Part shown: piece after piece, positions 61,895 to 64,000 of the stretch
Layout: every line of letters begins with the position of its first letter
Position numbering within the stretch: position 1 is the first letter of the stretch
Source of the DNA: Campylorhamphus procurvoides
Taxonomy: Eukaryota > Chordata > Aves > Passeriformes > Dendrocolaptidae
Assembly (NCBI GenBank): GCA_013396655.1
Contig: WBMV01006287.1
Location: 1,068,162 to 1,132,161, forward strand
Length of the DNA stretch: 64,000 nucleotides
Reading direction: 5' to 3'
Notes under the pieces: model-generated
Databases searched by the model: none
What the model was told of the DNA's origin: nothing
Seen by the model: only the letters and a program-made list of their open reading frames with translations
Position numbers and translations under genes: made by a program

Positions 61895-63700
61895 ATTTCC
61901 CAGAGGCCATGAAAGAAACATGCAGGTGAGAAGATTCTCCACTTCTGCGATAAACTTAGTGCTGGGTTTGCACCTGACCTCTCCCTGCTTAACTGTAGTG
62001 CCAGGAATGCAGGCTGATGCAGCACTAAAAAGAAGAGAAATGAAAGGGTTAAGCAAAGTGAAAGTGGATTTATAATTTCTGATTTGGGGCTCTTTTGCTG
62101 GTACAGTCACATATCATACAAATTGTCAGCAAGATGGTAGCAGACAACACACAAGGCTCAGAAGACTGAGTTTTAAATTAAAAGTGTATTTTCAACTACA
62201 ATTTACATCTTCTTTGCAATGACAAATGCTTACTGCCATGTGAGCCCTGAGAATACTGCAGTGGCCACAGAAGATACATTTTCTTTTGCAACTGTTTAAA
62301 ATCCTGGTATGTGTATTATGGAGCAATACATAAAAATTAATTTTAACAGGACTGCCAACCAAAGTGTAAGCCAGTATAACACAACTGTGAAACAAAGGTG
62401 TCAGTGGAGCCATGCTGAGTCATTGGGAAGAATGTGGACTGTTGTAATTGCAAGCAGGTTCAAAGCACCACAACTAGTTCAATTTTAAATTTGTCTCATA
62501 ATTTGCATATATAGACTTTATTTTCCATTTGATTCTTGCCTTCAGGGCCAATGCTGACACTGATGGACTTCTCCCCTGGTGTTACATGTGTCCTCCAGAC
62601 TCTTTTTTGGGTCCTGTATCTTATTCCTATAGACTGGAGTCTTAACTTCCTCTTCAGGTGGCTGATTACAAAGAGGGTTGTGGGTGACCCCAGGTAAAAC
62701 ACTCTACTCAGACATCCTCAGCCCAGTACAGATGCATATGAGTCATTTTGGTTTAATGTGTCTCTGAGACATCCATGCTTCATGCACAAAAGTGGTATGA
62801 TCTCATGAAGTGTTTTGAGTCTTGTTGGTCCCAAGCTTGCTGTTTCAAAAGTTTCAATTTCCATCAGGTTTGTCAGGACCCAATGATTTTCCCAATTACT
62901 GGGATGAAGGGACATCATGGACTGTCTGAAACCACAGAGAAGATGTCAGCTGTCAGCATGGAGTTTATCAGTTCAGCAGTCTGGTTCTGGATGTTGGTTA
63001 TTTCTTCAGTCTATTCAAAGCCTTAATAACAAACATGATATCTTCAATACACTTATTAATTGGAAAGCTTTTTATCCATTGTAGCCATGTAAGTAATCTT
63101 TTTCAAATGAACTATTTGATGTTTTGGAAGCAAGAACCTGGACACTGGGGAAAAAAAAATTATCAGAGAATCCCCGTTTCATAGAATTCATCTGTATATT
63201 TAAGTTAGGTACTGCTAATGTCCCCTTTTGGGTTCTGCTTTTAAAAACAGTTCATGGCTAAAGTACAATTTCACATAACACTAAAATAACACCTTTTAGA
63301 TATTGGCTATGGGACTAATAATTAATTTGAAAAGTAAATTCTTACTGCTGTGCTTGGAAATACTCTTAAGGAGCAGGCATATGTCAAAGCAGCAGGTATA
63401 TTTCAAGAGAAGAAGCCTCCAATAGGCACAGAACTAATGATTTTTTGTCAATTAGAATTTCTTGGGAAAATGAGCCAACAGTTTTCATTAATAGTATTAG
63501 AAGCAGTTAGAGTGATACTGTGTGTCTAGAACTATAGATAAAACTTTTGAGTAAAAATTTTGAGAAGAAGGAAAGGGAGAACAAGCAGAGATGGTTCTTA
63601 GCATCACCGGTAATTTTTCCATCATTGAGGATTTAGAGTTCTTCATCTTAAAATGTTTTTTAAGAGTGAAAACTATATTTTCTAGTGCTTTTGTTTTATA
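61895..63700. other. AT-rich unique sequence, no gene seen
   Basis: No supported gene. Open frames at 62192-62413, 62496-62702 and 62775-63026 lack recognisable domains. Confidence 0.55.
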
Positions 63701-63768
63701 TCTATTCTATTCTATTCTATTCTATTCTATTCTATTCTATTCTATTCTATTCTATTCTATTCTATTCT
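63701..63768. repeat. (TTCTA)n pentanucleotide microsatellite
   Basis: Between 13 and 14 perfect TTCTA units. An open frame across it is a translation of the repeat. It lies just left of a CR1 fragment, but the microsatellite is on the wrong strand to be a simple extension of that element's tail. Confidence 0.97.
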
Positions 63769-63799
63769 TATTGTGTGATGTTATGTTATACTTATATTA

Positions 63800-64000
63800 T
63801 AATAGGATCATAGTATGTAGTGCATATTGGTGGCTCATGTCCAGTCTCTCATCCACCAACACCTCCAAGTCCTCGGTAGGGCTGCTCTTGATCTGTTCAT
63901 CCCCAAACCTGTGCTAATACTGTGGGTTCCCCCAACCAGGTGCAGCCCTTTTGCACTTGGTCATGTTAAACCTCATCAGATTTCCATAAACCCACTTCTC
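63800..64000 (-). mobile_element. CR1 LINE reverse-transcriptase fragment, decayed
   Basis: Read on the minus strand from the window edge, one frame gives the C-terminal part of the CR1 ORF2 reverse transcriptase: LMRFNMTKCK, PGWGNPQY, a GDEQIKSSP block and LEVLVDERLDMSHQYAL. The family normally shows LMKFNKAKCKVLHLG and DLGVLVDEKL here. An in-frame TAG (plus 63914-63916) follows the NPQY block, one codon is missing before the DL of the VLVDE block, and the KVLHLG part is frame-shifted, so it is a dead copy. The coding part breaks off near 63803 and is followed directly by a CTATGATCCTATT tail-like sequence, suggesting internal deletion. The element continues beyond the window. Confidence 0.88.

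Noticed and set aside
63591..63917. 108-codon open frame across the pentamer repeat
   Set aside because: Its centre is the (TTCTA)n array and its end is antisense CR1, so no protein is indicated.
1..64000. tRNA genes, CRISPR arrays, bacterial operons
   Set aside because: No B-box-like GGTTCGAATCC with a matching acceptor stem, no spaced identical repeats and no prokaryotic gene arrangement. The CR1 and LTR content shows vertebrate nuclear DNA.

Overview
The window looks like vertebrate, most probably avian, nuclear DNA. The main evidence is a scatter of CR1 LINE 3' ends on both strands. They carry the bird-typical 'tttgggttggaagggacc' signature (or its reverse complement) and end in ATTCTATG-like octamer tails. 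Two solo retroviral-type LTRs are also present. The DNA is AT-rich, CpG-poor and full of short microsatellites, as expected for an intergenic or large intronic part of a bird macrochromosome. I cannot tell the species. A passerine is a guess from the general look of the LTRs and CR1 subfamilies.

I find no protein-coding gene, tRNA, rRNA or snRNA that I can support. The long open frames are low-complexity translations, CR1 shadows or chance frames. Three places show weak exon-like signals and are reported only as findings: 30786-30863, after 36239, and the minus strand at 26031-26288.

Layout: 1-8.8 kb is AT-rich unique sequence with a homeodomain-site-rich, conserved-element-like block at about 2.79-3.29 kb and one CR1 scrap. 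From 8.8 to 16.1 kb there are two minus-strand CR1 3' ends, a G/T tract and a pair of AT palindromes. From 16.15 to 17.63 kb lies the only CpG-rich island in the window, cut by three single-N assembly gaps. A 402-bp piece there occurs twice with one mismatch, which looks like a redundant contig. It is the best candidate for a promoter. From 17.6 to 32.7 kb there is unique DNA with two CR1 ends, a pyrimidine-rich stretch and a long (AAAAAG)n array. A solo LTR (minus orientation) sits at 32.7-33.1 kb, followed by a perfect 30-bp tandem duplication, an AP-1 site in a hairpin loop and a plus-strand CR1. From 36.6 to 55.6 kb the sequence is mostly empty and AT-rich, broken by a 62-bp tandem duplication next to two CR1 ends (46.5-46.9 kb) and an octamer/homeodomain-site cluster (50.5 kb). 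The last 9 kb is repeat-dense: three plus-strand CR1 ends, a second solo LTR, a (TTCTA)n microsatellite and a minus-strand CR1 reverse-transcriptase fragment running off the right edge.

The window shows no evident gene system. Its possible biology is regulatory (CpG island, conserved-element-like blocks) and repeat-derived.
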